Assembly: GCF_000591055.1 (NCBI RefSeq)
Contig: NC_020388.1
Location: forward strand, 2,604,001-2,668,000
DNA length: 64,000 nt
Source: Natronomonas moolapensis 8.8.11
GTDB lineage: Archaea; Halobacteriota; Halobacteria; Halobacteriales; Haloarculaceae
Direction: 5' to 3'
Below the pieces are notes generated by a model. It saw nothing but the letters and a program-made list of their open reading frames with translations. It searched no databases and was not told the origin of the DNA. Position numbers and translations under genes: made by a program. Below are positions 24,841 through 33,680 of this stretch, piece by piece. The first letter of the stretch is position 1. Each line of letters opens with the position of its first letter.

Positions 24841-26784
24841 ATGACAGACTTAGGCGGATTCCACGACCACATCGCTCGCGTTGACCTCTCCGACGGGAGC
24901 GTCGGCTACGAGAGCATCGATCAAGAGGACGCGGAGAAGTATATCGGGGCCCGCGGCCTCGGCGTCAAGTACGTCTTCGATCAGGGGCCGGAGGTCGAGC
25001 CCCTCGAGCCGGAGAACCTCCTGGCGTTCATGAACGGGCCTCTCACCGGGACGCAAGTAACCATGAGTGGCCGGATCGCCGTCTGTACGAAATCGCCGCT
25101 GACCGGCACCGTCACCGACTCCCACCACGGCGGCTGGTCCGGTGCGCGGCTCAAGTGGGCCGGCTTCGACGGCCTGCTGTTCGAGGGGCAGGCCGACGAA
25201 CCGGTGTACGCCGTCGTCGAGGACGGCGAGGTCGAGCTCCGGGACGCCTCCCACCTGTGGGGGGAGGGCTTCCACGACACCCGCGACGCCATCGAGGAGG
25301 AAGTCGAGGGCTCCTACGGCAAGAACCTCTCCGTGATGGGCATCGGCGAGGCCGGTGAAAACGAGGTGCGGTACGCCTGTATCATGAACGAGGACGACCG
25401 CGCCTCGGGCCGTGGCGGAACCGGCTGCGTGATGGGATCGAAGAACCTCAAGGCGGTCGTCGTCAAGGCCAGGACCGACATGCCGAAGCCGGCCGACTCG
25501 GATACGTTCCGGAAGGGCCACAAGCAGGCGATGGAGCTCATTCAGGAGTCCGACGTGACCGCTCCCAACGAGGGCGGCCTCTCGATGTACGGGACGAACG
25601 TCCTGATGAACGCCACCGAGGAGATGTCGGGACTGCCGACTAATAACGGTCGCTACACGTCGACCGGTGACGCCCGCGACGGCGGATTCCGGACCGACGA
25701 TACGAACTTCGACGCCGAGGCGGTCTCCGGGGAGAACGTTCGCGAGAACATCCTCGTCGACGAGCCGACGTGTCACTCCTGTCCGGTCGCCTGCAAGAAG
25801 GAAGTCGAGGTCGACGTGATGCACAAAGGCGAGGAGATGAACGTCCGCACCGAGTCCTTCGAGTACGAGTCGGCGTGGGCGCTCGGTCCGAACTCCGGAC
25901 ACACCGACCGCGACGAGATCGCGCTCATGCTCCAGCGGTGTAACGACCACGGTCTGGACACCATCGAGGCCGGCAACATGCTTGCGATGGGCATGGAGAT
26001 GACCGAGGAGGGCAAATTCGACGACCTCGACGAAGGCATCGACTGGGGTGACTCCGAGGAGATGGTCGAGATGCTCTCGAAGATTGCCACCCGCGAGACG
26101 GACCTCGCGGACCTGCTGGCTGAGGGGCCGCGCCGGGTCGCCGACCGCATGGACGCCCACGACAACAAACTCTCGGTGAAAGGCCAGACCATTGCGGCCT
26201 ACGATCCCCGCTGCATGAAGGGGATGGGCATCGCCTTCGCGACCTCGAACCGCGGGGCGTGTCACCTGCGCGGTTACACGCCCGCGGCGGAGATTCTCGG
26301 CATCCCCGAGAAAGTCGACCCCGTCGAGTGGGAGGGCAAAGGCGAACTGACGGCGACGTTCCAGGACCTCCACGCCATCTCCGATAGCTTCGACATCTGC
26401 AAGTTCAACGCCTTCGCGGAGGGCATCGAGGAGTACGTCCTCCAGTACAACGGCATGACGGGCCGCGATGTCACGGAGGAGGAGCTGATGGAAGCTGGTG
26501 AGCGCATCTACGCGCTCGAGCGCTACTACAACAACCTCTGTGGATTCGACGGCGCTGACGACGACCTGCCGAACCGGTTCGTCGAGGGCGACAACGCGAT
26601 GCCCGGCCAGGGCGGCGTCGAGGGCAGCCTCGTCGAACTCGAGAAGATGAAAGACGAGTACTACGAGGTCCGCGGCTGGGTCGACGGCGTCATCCCGGAC
26701 GAGAAACTCGACGAACTCGACATCGACGTCGGGCCGGGAACGGGCGTCTCCACGGGCGGATCGGCCGCCCCCGCGGACGACTGA
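24841..26784 (+). CDS. Aldehyde ferredoxin oxidoreductase (tungsten enzyme)
   Basis: The protein is 647 residues from the chosen ATG at 24841 (four more if 24829 is used). It is a canonical AOR: GARGLGVKYVFD, SGRGGTGCVMGSKNLKAVV (19 residues) and the cluster motif CHSCPVACK near residue 311, with the fourth ligand in FDICKFNAF near 518. It oxidises aldehydes to carboxylates with ferredoxin as acceptor and contains tungstopterin in known homologues. The C-terminal tail is Gly/Ser/Ala-rich. A poly-T run follows the stop. With the shorter AOR, VOC and cupin genes it makes a metal-enzyme island. Confidence 0.95.
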   Translation: MTDLGGFHDHIARVDLSDGSVGYESIDQEDAEKYIGARGLGVKYVFDQGPEVEPLEPENLLAFMNGPLTGTQVTMSGRIAVCTKSPLTGTVTDSHHGGWSGARLKWAGFDGLLFEGQADEPVYAVVEDGEVELRDASHLWGEGFHDTRDAIEEEVEGSYGKNLSVMGIGEAGENEVRYACIMNEDDRASGRGGTGCVMGSKNLKAVVVKARTDMPKPADSDTFRKGHKQAMELIQESDVTAPNEGGLSMYGTNVLMNATEEMSGLPTNNGRYTSTGDARDGGFRTDDTNFDAEAVSGENVRENILVDEPTCHSCPVACKKEVEVDVMHKGEEMNVRTESFEYESAWALGPNSGHTDRDEIALMLQRCNDHGLDTIEAGNMLAMGMEMTEEGKFDDLDEGIDWGDSEEMVEMLSKIATRETDLADLLAEGPRRVADRMDAHDNKLSVKGQTIAAYDPRCMKGMGIAFATSNRGACHLRGYTPAAEILGIPEKVDPVEWEGKGELTATFQDLHAISDSFDICKFNAFAEGIEEYVLQYNGMTGRDVTEEELMEAGERIYALERYYNNLCGFDGADDDLPNRFVEGDNAMPGQGGVEGSLVELEKMKDEYYEVRGWVDGVIPDEKLDELDIDVGPGTGVSTGGSAAPADD

Positions 26785-26820
26785 CCGGCAGATCCCCCGG
26801 CGGCAGCGTCGAAGAACGCT

Positions 26821-26826
26821 CTTTTT
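26821..26826 (+). terminator. Poly-T terminator after the second AOR gene
   Basis: A T5 run in CTCTTTTTATAAA lies about 40 bases after the AOR stop, in the short gap before the convergent ASST-like gene. It resembles archaeal T-tract terminators. Confidence 0.45.
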
Positions 26827-26838
26827 ATAAACGGCCGA

Positions 26839-28140
26839 TCACCGCGACCGATACCACTCGGTGACGCCCGCGACGGCGAAAAGCAGGGCCACAAGGACGC
26901 CTGCCACGTGGCGCTCGACGAACCAGTAGGGCGTGGCCGGATACAGCGAGTGCACGACGATCCGGCCGGCCGAGAGCAGCGGGACGTCCCGACTCGGGGT
27001 CTCCGCGCCGCCCCCGTAGCGCTCGCCGCCGACGCGTTCGCCGTCGGGCAGGCGTTCGGCTTCGTAGGGGATGCCGGGCGTTCGGTGGCTCCAGACGACG
27101 GTCCCGTTCGGCGCGACCTCGAGGAGCCGGGCGTTGCGCGTGTCCGTGACGAGCGTGTTGCCGTTGGCCAACCGATCGGCGTCCCGCGGCCACTGGAGGG
27201 CGAGCCGTTCGGCGCGTTCGAGGGTCCAAGCCGGCTCCCACTCGCCGGTCGTGTCGTTGCGGTGGAGTTCGACGATCCGGTCGTTTCCGCTGTCGGCGAC
27301 GAGGACGGCTCCCTCGTCGAGCCACTGCGGGTTGTGTTGGTGATCCAGGATGGCGGGGTCACCACACCGGATGTCGCCGTCGCCGTCGGAGTCGAGGAGT
27401 TCGTCGTCGAGCACCTGACAGCTCCCGTCGCTATCGCCGTCGTCCTCGTTTATTACCTCGACGACGCCCTGCCCGCGCTCGACGACGAGCAGTTGGTTCG
27501 CGTTGCGGACGGAAATCAGATATCGCCCGTCGCCGACGGCGTCGACGTCGTTGATGTGGAGCCAGTCCCGCCGGGTCGGGTCCTCCGGTGGGTCGTAGAA
27601 CGAACTGGCGTTCCACGTCCAGGCTTCCTCGCCGTCCTCGACGACGACGAGCCGTTCGCGGTCCATGTCGGCGAGGAGGAACTCGCCGGAGGAGAGCTCC
27701 TCGACATCGTGGACCTCGCTGTCCGTCTTCGAGCGGACGGGGACGGCGTACTCCTCCGTCACCGCCGGGCCGCCGTCGGCGTCGGGATCGACGATCCGAA
27801 ACCCGGTCTTCGTACACGGCTCCGGATAGGGATCGCACCCCGATTCGTACCCGTCCCGCATGAACGCCGCGAGGACGGTCCCGTCGTCGCGATAGCTCAC
27901 GTCGAAGTAGCTGTCGGCGCTGTCCTCGTTCCAGACGCGTTCTTTGCCCTCGAGGAGGAATACGTTCCCGTCCGCGTGGTAGCCGCCGTCGCCGCCCTGC
28001 GAGCCGACGAGCGTCTCCGTCGGTCCGGCCGAGTCCGCGCCACCGATCTGTGGTGCGGTCGCCGCACCGACGGCGAGCGTCCCGACGAGGACGACGACGG
28101 CTGCGAGGAGGAGTCCGATTCCGCGTGTCCTGCGGTCCAT
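26839..28140 (-). CDS. Arylsulfotransferase (ASST)-like beta-propeller membrane protein
   Basis: The 433-residue protein starts with an N-terminal hydrophobic helix (residues about 8-28), followed by a large extracellular region and a C-terminal membrane helix (VAGVLVALLFAVAGV), then a short basic end. The middle contains repeated propeller strands, among them a HINDVDAVGDGRYLISVRN-type blade, DHQHNPQWLDEGAVLVADS and GNTLVTDTRNARLLEV, as in ASST/PQQ-like families. Members transfer sulfuryl groups or only act as binding propellers; the catalytic His cannot be named safely. The ATG at 28140 is placed behind a TTTAAAAAA box about 20-25 bases upstream. It is convergent with the AOR gene. Confidence 0.8.
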   Translation of the reverse strand: MDRRTRGIGLLLAAVVVLVGTLAVGAATAPQIGGADSAGPTETLVGSQGGDGGYHADGNVFLLEGKERVWNEDSADSYFDVSYRDDGTVLAAFMRDGYESGCDPYPEPCTKTGFRIVDPDADGGPAVTEEYAVPVRSKTDSEVHDVEELSSGEFLLADMDRERLVVVEDGEEAWTWNASSFYDPPEDPTRRDWLHINDVDAVGDGRYLISVRNANQLLVVERGQGVVEVINEDDGDSDGSCQVLDDELLDSDGDGDIRCGDPAILDHQHNPQWLDEGAVLVADSGNDRIVELHRNDTTGEWEPAWTLERAERLALQWPRDADRLANGNTLVTDTRNARLLEVAPNGTVVWSHRTPGIPYEAERLPDGERVGGERYGGGAETPSRDVPLLSAGRIVVHSLYPATPYWFVERHVAGVLVALLFAVAGVTEWYRSR

Positions 28141-28250
28141 GGACGCGGTAGGCAGTCCATTTAAAAAAGCGTTCGCGATTCGGTCGGGCACTCGCTTGGC
28201 GACGGAGGGCGGGAACGAGACGGGAAGTCGATCCGGCGGCGAGTCCCGGC

Positions 28251-28931
28251 CTAGCTCCCGAGCGCGTCGAGCAGCGTTTCGGCTGCGGCTGCCGACGACC
28301 CCGGGCCGCGGGCAGTGATCAGGTCCCCGTCGACGGCGACGCTCGTGTCGGCGTCGAGTTCGGGATCGAAGTTCCCGCCGGCGGCTTTCACCTCGTCTTC
28401 GACCCAGTAGGGGAGCTTCCGGCCGCCGAAGCAGTCGTCGCCGTCGACGATGCCCTCCTCCCAGGCGTTCGGAAACCCGGTCACGTCGCGGTCCGAAACG
28501 AGAAAGGAACCGTCCGCTTCCCGTGTGAACGCGAGGATGCCGACCGCATGACAGACGACGAGCGCGGTGCCGTCCTCGCCCGCGACGGCCTCGAGGAGGA
28601 GTTGGCGGGCGTGTCGGTCCTGATTCACGTCCCAGACGGTGCCGTGGCCGCCGGGGAAGACGACGGCGTCGTAACCGTCGGCCTCGGCCCGCGCCAGCCG
28701 GATCGGGTCGTTGAGTTCGGGGTGAGTGTCGTCAACGTCGCGGACCCACTCGGCGGTCCCCTCGCCGACTTCCTCGGGGTCGGCCGATCGTTCGTCGACG
28801 ACGGGCGGCGCTCCGGTCGGCGTCGCGACCGTGACGTCGATTCCGGCGTCCTCGAGGGTCGTCAGCGGCTCGACGCACTCCTCGCCCCAATAACCCTCCT
28901 CGCTCACGACGAACAGCGCTGTCGTTGTCAT
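28251..28931 (-). CDS. DJ-1/PfpI (class I glutamine amidotransferase-like) protein, Hsp31 type
   Basis: The 226-residue protein has the DJ-1/PfpI fold, with nucleophilic Cys127 in the elbow ALVVCHAVG and a conserved Glu/Asp near the N-terminus (EEGYWGEE). The length and the GGHGTVWD segment put it with Hsp31-like proteins, which act as glyoxalase III, deglycase or chaperone in other organisms. The C-terminus includes ITARGPGSSAAAAE, the family closing motif. It stands alone, with a TATA-like TCTTTTGAA about 30 bases before the ATG. A second, different DJ-1 protein is encoded at 61581-62159. Confidence 0.88.
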   Translation of the reverse strand: MTTTALFVVSEEGYWGEECVEPLTTLEDAGIDVTVATPTGAPPVVDERSADPEEVGEGTAEWVRDVDDTHPELNDPIRLARAEADGYDAVVFPGGHGTVWDVNQDRHARQLLLEAVAGEDGTALVVCHAVGILAFTREADGSFLVSDRDVTGFPNAWEEGIVDGDDCFGGRKLPYWVEDEVKAAGGNFDPELDADTSVAVDGDLITARGPGSSAAAAETLLDALGS

Positions 28932-29032
28932 GTCACGGGCGTTCGGGTGTCAGCTTCAAAAGATGCCGGGCGACGGCAGCGGGCGGGGCCACGGTGTGCG
29001 ATAGCTTCGCTCGCCGGATCGCTGGCGCCTTC

Positions 29033-29212
29033 TTAGCTGTTCTCGGCGTCGTCGCCACCGGCAAAGAGCGTCTTCACGAGAAAGACGACGCCCAGGAGGA
29101 ACATGGGGATCCCGACGAACGCGCCGACGATCGTGATCGTGAACATCGCGCCGACGACGCAGAGCGCGACACCACGGCCGGCGAGCCGCTGGCGCTCGGT
29201 GAGTTCGACCAT
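29033..29212 (-). CDS. Small two-helix membrane protein, unknown function
   Basis: The 59-residue product begins MVELTERQRLAGRG and contains two hydrophobic segments (about residues 15-35 and 36-52), then an acidic end. An upstream ATG at 29230 would add six residues. Similar small membrane proteins are widespread in haloarchaea without known role. The reading frame has the high third-position GC expected of a real gene. Confidence 0.6.
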   Translation of the reverse strand: MVELTERQRLAGRGVALCVVGAMFTITIVGAFVGIPMFLLGVVFLVKTLFAGGDDAENS

Positions 29213-29266
29213 ACGGGCGATGGGGGCCACGCCGGGGAAAACACTTCGTGTTCCACCGCGGGGCGC

Positions 29267-30031
29267 TCACTCGACGAACGCCGGGTCGCGATCCTCGAGG
29301 AAGGCGTTGGCCCCCTCGCGGGCGTCCCCGCCGGCGTAGAGGTGTCCGAGCCCCGTCCGCATCCCGACGCGCTCGGCCGCGGAGCGAAGCGGGGCGTTGA
29401 GCCACGCTTTCGTCGTCGCCAGCGCCTCCGGCGAGGCTCGTTTCAGCGCTGCGACGGTTTCGGCAACGGCGTCCGCGAGGTCGGCTTCGGGGACCGCCCG
29501 CGCGAACAACCCCCACTCGACGGCACGCGCCGCGGATATCTCTCGGCCGGCCAGCGCCAGTTGGGACGCTCGTTGGCGCCCCACGAGCGAGGAGAGCCGC
29601 TTGGCCGCGTACAGCGGGATCGCCCCGATCTGCGCCTCCGGGAGCGCGAACGTCGCCCCGGCCGGCGCGACCGTGACGTCCGCCGCCATCAGGATCTCGA
29701 AGCCGCCGCCGTACGCCGACCCGTTGGCCCACCCGACGACGGGGACCGGCGAGCGCTCGATGGCGTCGAAACAGTCCGCGAGCGTATCCGCCAGCCGCCG
29801 GGCGTCGCGGTCGTCCTCGACGTCCGCCAGCGACTCGATGTCGTCGCCCGAGCAGAAGAGCTCCCCCTCGGCGGTGAGGACGACGGCCCGGGCGTCGTCC
29901 TCGTCCGCCCGGCGGATGCCGTCGGCGACGGCGCGCCACATCTCGGGGGTCATCGCGTTGTGCCACTCGGGGCGTCGGAGGCTGATCGTGCTCACCGCGT
30001 CAGCGAACTCGTAGGCGACGTCGTCGGTCAT
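29267..30031 (-). CDS. Enoyl-CoA hydratase/isomerase family protein
   Basis: The 254-residue protein has the crotonase fold. The oxyanion-hole segments are recognisable as LFCSGDDIESLADV (about residues 60-73) and WANGSAYGGGFEILMAADVTVA (given in part; near 100-120). The catalytic Glu pair of true hydratases is not obvious: the place of the first Glu reads GGGFEIL, with Glu retained, and the second region reads PEAQIGAIPLYAA. It may be a hydratase or isomerase of fatty-acid or aromatic degradation. The ATG at 30031 is the start of family similarity. A second crotonase gene is at 39977-40786. Confidence 0.88.
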   Translation of the reverse strand: MTDDVAYEFADAVSTISLRRPEWHNAMTPEMWRAVADGIRRADEDDARAVVLTAEGELFCSGDDIESLADVEDDRDARRLADTLADCFDAIERSPVPVVGWANGSAYGGGFEILMAADVTVAPAGATFALPEAQIGAIPLYAAKRLSSLVGRQRASQLALAGREISAARAVEWGLFARAVPEADLADAVAETVAALKRASPEALATTKAWLNAPLRSAAERVGMRTGLGHLYAGGDAREGANAFLEDRDPAFVE

Positions 30032-30367
30032 ACACTCGGACGTGCGGCGGCGGCCGGCATACCGGTTGTGTCCGGACGCGTCGCTGACGGCCGCGCCCCG
30101 ACCGATCGAGCCGCTCCGGGTACGCGACCGTCTCGCGTCGGTGGGACCGACCACGACTCGGCGGTCGATACAGACCTTCGTTATTTTTCCGCCCGGAGTG
30201 AACCCATACTGTATCGAGCGGAACCGTCATTCAGGCAGCGTGCGTAGCTCTCTTTCCCGAAGCGGTGCGGTCTGTCTGGCGGCGATCCCGCGCGCTGACG
30301 TTCGATAAATACGTGCTATCGGTTCGGGGCGGGTCCTGTTTCGGCTGATTGCCGACGCAGAGGCCGA
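30032..30367. other. Intergenic region of about 335 bases
   Basis: No gene is supported. It contains a GTTATTTTT tract near 30179-30187 and CGATAAATACG near 30304-30313, which may be promoter or terminator elements; the second lies beyond the end of the SAMP1-like gene. Confidence 0.45.
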
Positions 30368-30655
30368 TCACCGGCGACAGCCGCCGCTCACCGGCGGGAA
30401 CAGCGCGAGGTCGTCGCCGGCCTCGAGGACGGTGTCGAACCCCTCGCCGTCGGTGAGGGGATCGCGCTCGTTGTACAGGAGGCGGATGTGGTCCTCGAGT
30501 TCGCCGTCGTCGTCGAGAACGATCGCTTCGAGGCTGGGATGGTCCCGGAGCAACTGCTCGAAGGCGTCCCCGAGCGTATCGCCCGCGCCCGCATCGACAT
30601 CGACGCGCTTCGAGCCGGCGGCCTCGGCGAGGTTCGCGAAGAGTCGCCATTCCAT
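30368..30655 (-). CDS. MoaD/ThiS ubiquitin-like small modifier (SAMP1-like) with C-terminal CRR extension
   Basis: The 95-residue beta-grasp protein closely resembles Haloferax SAMP1: start MEWRLFANLAEAAGSK, central DDDGELEDHIRLLYN and the end ALFPPVSGG. In SAMP1 and MoaD the chain stops after the two Gly, whose carboxylate is adenylated by the E1-like UbaA. Here the Gly91-Gly92 pair is followed by Cys93-Arg94-Arg95 and then the stop at 30368-30370. The modifier would need trimming, for example by a JAMM-type protease, before it could conjugate or carry sulfur. Sulfur transfer for molybdopterin and protein sampylation are the family roles. It is divergent from tgtA, with a 178-base gap. Confidence 0.88.
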   Translation of the reverse strand: MEWRLFANLAEAAGSKRVDVDAGAGDTLGDAFEQLLRDHPSLEAIVLDDDGELEDHIRLLYNERDPLTDGEGFDTVLEAGDDLALFPPVSGGCRR

Positions 30656-30833
30656 GCCCGATCTGGGCGAGCGGGCGTCTTAGGCGTTTGGTCCGCCCCC
30701 GGACGCTTTCAGGCCCGATCCGAATCGGGGTCTCACCGTCCGGCCGCGCCTGGATGCACACAGCCCCGTCCGTGGCCGGTGGCGGGCGATGGGTTCCAAT
30801 CGGCTTATCCCTCCCGGTGCCGTCGCTCCGGCA

Positions 30834-32327
30834 ATGCGCGAGTGCTTCGAGATCCGGGACACCGACGGGGCCGGACGGATCGGCGAGTTGTCCGTCCCCC
30901 GTGCGGGCGTGACCGTCGAGACGCCGGCGCTGATGCCGGTGATCAATCCGCACCTCCGGACCGTCGACCCCGCGGCGCTGGAGTCCGACTTCGGCGCGGA
31001 GATCCTCATCACCAACGGCTACATCCTTTATCAAAGCGAGGAGTTCCGCGAACGGGCGCTAAACGAGGGGCTGGCCGATCTCTACGACTTCTCGGGGGCA
31101 ATCGTGACCGATTCGGGCTCGTTTCAGCTCTCGGAGTACGGCGAGATATCGGTGACGAACGCCGAGATCCTCGAGTTCCAACGCGACGTCGGTGCGGACG
31201 TCGGGACGCCGATCGATATCCCGACGCCGCCGGACGCGGGCCGCGAGCGGGCCGAGGACGAACTCGAGACGACCAAAGCCCGACTCGAGGCCGCCGAGTC
31301 CGTCGATGTCGGCGAGATGCTCCTCAACGCGCCGATCCAGGGGTCGACGTACCCCGATCTCCGGGCGTCCGCCGCCGCCCACGCCTACGGCACCGACCTC
31401 GACGTGTTCCCAGTCGGTGCCGTCGTCCCCCTGATGAACGGCTATCGCTACGCCGAGATGATCGAGGTCGTCCGGGCGGCCAAGGGCGGCCTCGGGGCCG
31501 ACGCGCCCGTCCACCTCTTCGGGGCCGGCCACCCGATGATGTTCGCGCTGGCGGCCGCGGCCGGTTGCGACCTGTTCGATTCGGCGGCCTACGCGCTGTA
31601 CGCCCGCGATGGCCGGTACCTGACCGTCTCGGGGACGGACCACCTCGACGACCTCGAGTACTTCCCGTGTTCGTGCCCGGTCTGTGCCGATCACACGCCC
31701 GCGGAACTCCGCTCCGTGTCCGAAACGCAGCGCGAGACGCTGCTCGCCCGCCACAACCTCCACGTCAGCTACCGCGAACTCCGGACGGTCAAGCAGGCGA
31801 TCCGGGAGGGGAGTCTCTTCGAGTTGCTCGAGCGCCGGGCTCGGAGCCACCCCGCAATGGTCGACGGCTACCGCGAACTGCTCGACGACGCCGCGGCGCT
31901 CGAACGGTCCGACCCGGTCTCGAAGTCGGCGTTCTTTCATCTCTCGGCCGATTCGGCCCGCCGCCCCGAGGTCGAAAGACACCACGACCGCCTCGGGCGG
32001 CTGTCCGTCGACGGCGACCGGGTGTTGCTCTCGGCGGGCGGAGACAACAGCCGCTTCGACGAAACCTGGCGGCTCCGGGCACCGTTCGGGCCGGTCCCAC
32101 CCGCGCTCTCGGATACGTACCCGCTGACGGCCGAGCGCCCCGAGCGCCTCGGGCGGGCGGGCTACGAGGCGGCCGCCGAAGGCGTCGGACGGCTGGCCGC
32201 GGCGAACCCGGACACCGAATTCGCCATCGCCCACTGGGGGTGGCCGGACTCGGCACTCGGCCGGCTTCCGGAAAGCGTCGAGACGCTGTTGCTCGGCCCG
32301 GAGAGCGAGTACTCCGAGGGCGCCTGA
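30834..32327 (+). CDS. tgtA: tRNA-guanine(15) transglycosylase (archaeosine synthesis)
   Basis: The 497-residue enzyme exchanges G15 in the tRNA D-loop for preQ0, the first step in archaeosine formation. Catalytic features are visible: [14 protein letters not shown] with the nucleophile-region Asp near residue 87, [15 protein letters not shown] in the binding region, and the zinc site CSCPVC at about 279-284. After about residue 330 the short C-terminal part matches the haloarchaeal split form, in which the PUA-containing half is a separate protein (ArcS). The ATG at 30834 lies about 28 bases behind GCTTATCC. Homologues of similar length exist in all haloarchaea. Confidence 0.95.
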   Translation: MRECFEIRDTDGAGRIGELSVPRAGVTVETPALMPVINPHLRTVDPAALESDFGAEILITNGYILYQSEEFRERALNEGLADLYDFSGAIVTDSGSFQLSEYGEISVTNAEILEFQRDVGADVGTPIDIPTPPDAGRERAEDELETTKARLEAAESVDVGEMLLNAPIQGSTYPDLRASAAAHAYGTDLDVFPVGAVVPLMNGYRYAEMIEVVRAAKGGLGADAPVHLFGAGHPMMFALAAAAGCDLFDSAAYALYARDGRYLTVSGTDHLDDLEYFPCSCPVCADHTPAELRSVSETQRETLLARHNLHVSYRELRTVKQAIREGSLFELLERRARSHPAMVDGYRELLDDAAALERSDPVSKSAFFHLSADSARRPEVERHHDRLGRLSVDGDRVLLSAGGDNSRFDETWRLRAPFGPVPPALSDTYPLTAERPERLGRAGYEAAAEGVGRLAAANPDTEFAIAHWGWPDSALGRLPESVETLLLGPESEYSEGA

Positions 32328-32395
32328 AGCCGCCGGACGCTCCCGAACGGAACGTTCCCCCGCGGTCGCCGTCCCGTCTCCCGACGATACGGAAT

Positions 32396-32403
32396 GTTTA
32401 ATA
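32396..32403 (+). promoter_or_regulatory. TATA box of nikR
   Basis: TTTAATAG is centred about 27 bases before the ATG at 32427, consistent with leaderless initiation. Confidence 0.5.
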
Positions 32404-32426
32404 GAATTTCGTGCTTCAGTTAACAT

Positions 32427-32852
32427 ATGACCGTCGTCAGCGTTTCGATGCCGGACTCGCTTCTCGACCGCCTTGACGAGTTCGCCGACGAGCACGGCTA
32501 CACCGGCCGCAGCGAGGTCGTCCGGGAGGCCTCCCGGAACCTGCTCGGGGAGTTCGAGGACAAACAGCTCGAGGGCCGCGAGCTGATGGGCGTCGTCACC
32601 GTCGTCTTCGATCACGAGACCTCGAGCGCCGAAGAGCGGATGATGGGGATCCGACACGACCACGAGGAGCTGGTCGTCTCGAACGTCCACAACCACGTCG
32701 GCGATCACTACTGTATGGAACTGTTCACGCTCGAAGGGACCCTCGAAGACATCTCGACGTTCGTCGGCAAAGTGCGAGCGACGAGCGACATACTCTCCGT
32801 CGATTACTCGGTCGTTCCCATCGACAACTTCGGTGCGGCGCTGGCGGAATGA
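32427..32852 (+). CDS. nikR: NikR-type nickel-responsive ribbon-helix-helix regulator
   Basis: The 141-residue protein joins a ribbon-helix-helix DNA-binding domain (residues 1-45, [18 protein letters not shown]) to a NikR ACT-like domain. The nickel ligands are in place: His77 or His79, His88, His90 and Cys96 ([10 protein letters not shown]). NikR represses nickel uptake genes when nickel is ample. TTTAATAG at 32396-32403, 24-31 bases before the ATG, is a good TATA box for a leaderless message. No nickel transporter is in the window; the following cobalamin gene might be part of a related metal regulon, but this is inference. Confidence 0.9.
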   Translation: MTVVSVSMPDSLLDRLDEFADEHGYTGRSEVVREASRNLLGEFEDKQLEGRELMGVVTVVFDHETSSAEERMMGIRHDHEELVVSNVHNHVGDHYCMELFTLEGTLEDISTFVGKVRATSDILSVDYSVVPIDNFGAALAE

Positions 32853-32958
32853 ACCGATACGGACGAGAGCACACGGAGACGGTGCCCTCGGACGTCGGGG
32901 GCGGTCGCGCGGTCGCCCCGCCGACAGCGCCTTACTGACGGCGCCCGAATCGCCGGCC

Positions 32959-33624
32959 ATGACAGACCGCGAGACGCCGGGACGGGGACGGACGCCGAAA
33001 GCCCGCGAGATCGAACCGGCCGCACCGGAGTCGTTCGGCCTCACGCAGGTGTGGTGGGGCGACGGGAAGGGCAAGACGACGGCGACGCTGGGGATGGCGT
33101 TCAGGGCGGCGGGTCACGGCTACCGCGTCCACGTCCTGCAGTTCATGAAAGGCGGCGCGGACAGCGTCGAGGACGTCCGCGGCGAGTACAACGCCATCGC
33201 GGCGATGCCGGGGGTCAGCTACGAGAACCTGGGCCACTACGGCTGGCACGCGATGAACGACGGGACCGAAGAGCGCGACCACGAGGCCGAGGCGTCGGCG
33301 GGCTTCGAGCGGGCGCAGCGTCTCGTCGAAGCCGCCGACGAAGCGGAGCTCTCGACGCCGTTCGAACACGACGCCGACCCCGAGGCGGGCGTCCACATGC
33401 TCGTCCTCGACGAGATCCTCTACGCCGCCGACAGGGGGCTTGTCGACCCCGAGTCGGTCCTCGAGTTGATCGACGACAAGCCCGACGACCTCGAGTTGGT
33501 CCTCTCGGGGAGCCACACCCGACCGGCGTACCTCATAGACGCTGCAGACCTCGTCACGAACGTCCGCAAGGAGAAACACCCGATCGAGGCCGGCCAGCGC
33601 GCTCGAAAGGGAACCGAGTACTGA
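32959..33624 (+). CDS. cobA: Cob(I)yrinic acid a,c-diamide adenosyltransferase (CobA/CobO type)
   Basis: The 221-residue ATPase-like enzyme adds the 5'-deoxyadenosyl group to cobalt in corrinoid synthesis and salvage. The P-loop GDGKGKTT is at residues 34-41, followed by VHVLQFMKGG, and the MLVLDEILYA strand is near 150, all as in CobA/BtuR. The closing HPIEAGQRARKGTEY is the usual C-terminal motif (KGIE[YF] in bacteria). The first 22 residues are a basic/acidic haloarchaeal extension. CCTTACTG about 29 bases upstream may be its promoter. Cobyric acid synthase lies about 20 kb away in the same window. Confidence 0.93.
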   Translation: MTDRETPGRGRTPKAREIEPAAPESFGLTQVWWGDGKGKTTATLGMAFRAAGHGYRVHVLQFMKGGADSVEDVRGEYNAIAAMPGVSYENLGHYGWHAMNDGTEERDHEAEASAGFERAQRLVEAADEAELSTPFEHDADPEAGVHMLVLDEILYAADRGLVDPESVLELIDDKPDDLELVLSGSHTRPAYLIDAADLVTNVRKEKHPIEAGQRARKGTEY

Positions 33625-33680
33625 CCCGGTCGGGCGACCGTCACAGCAACCCCTATAGGGCCGAGACACCACGCCCACGT

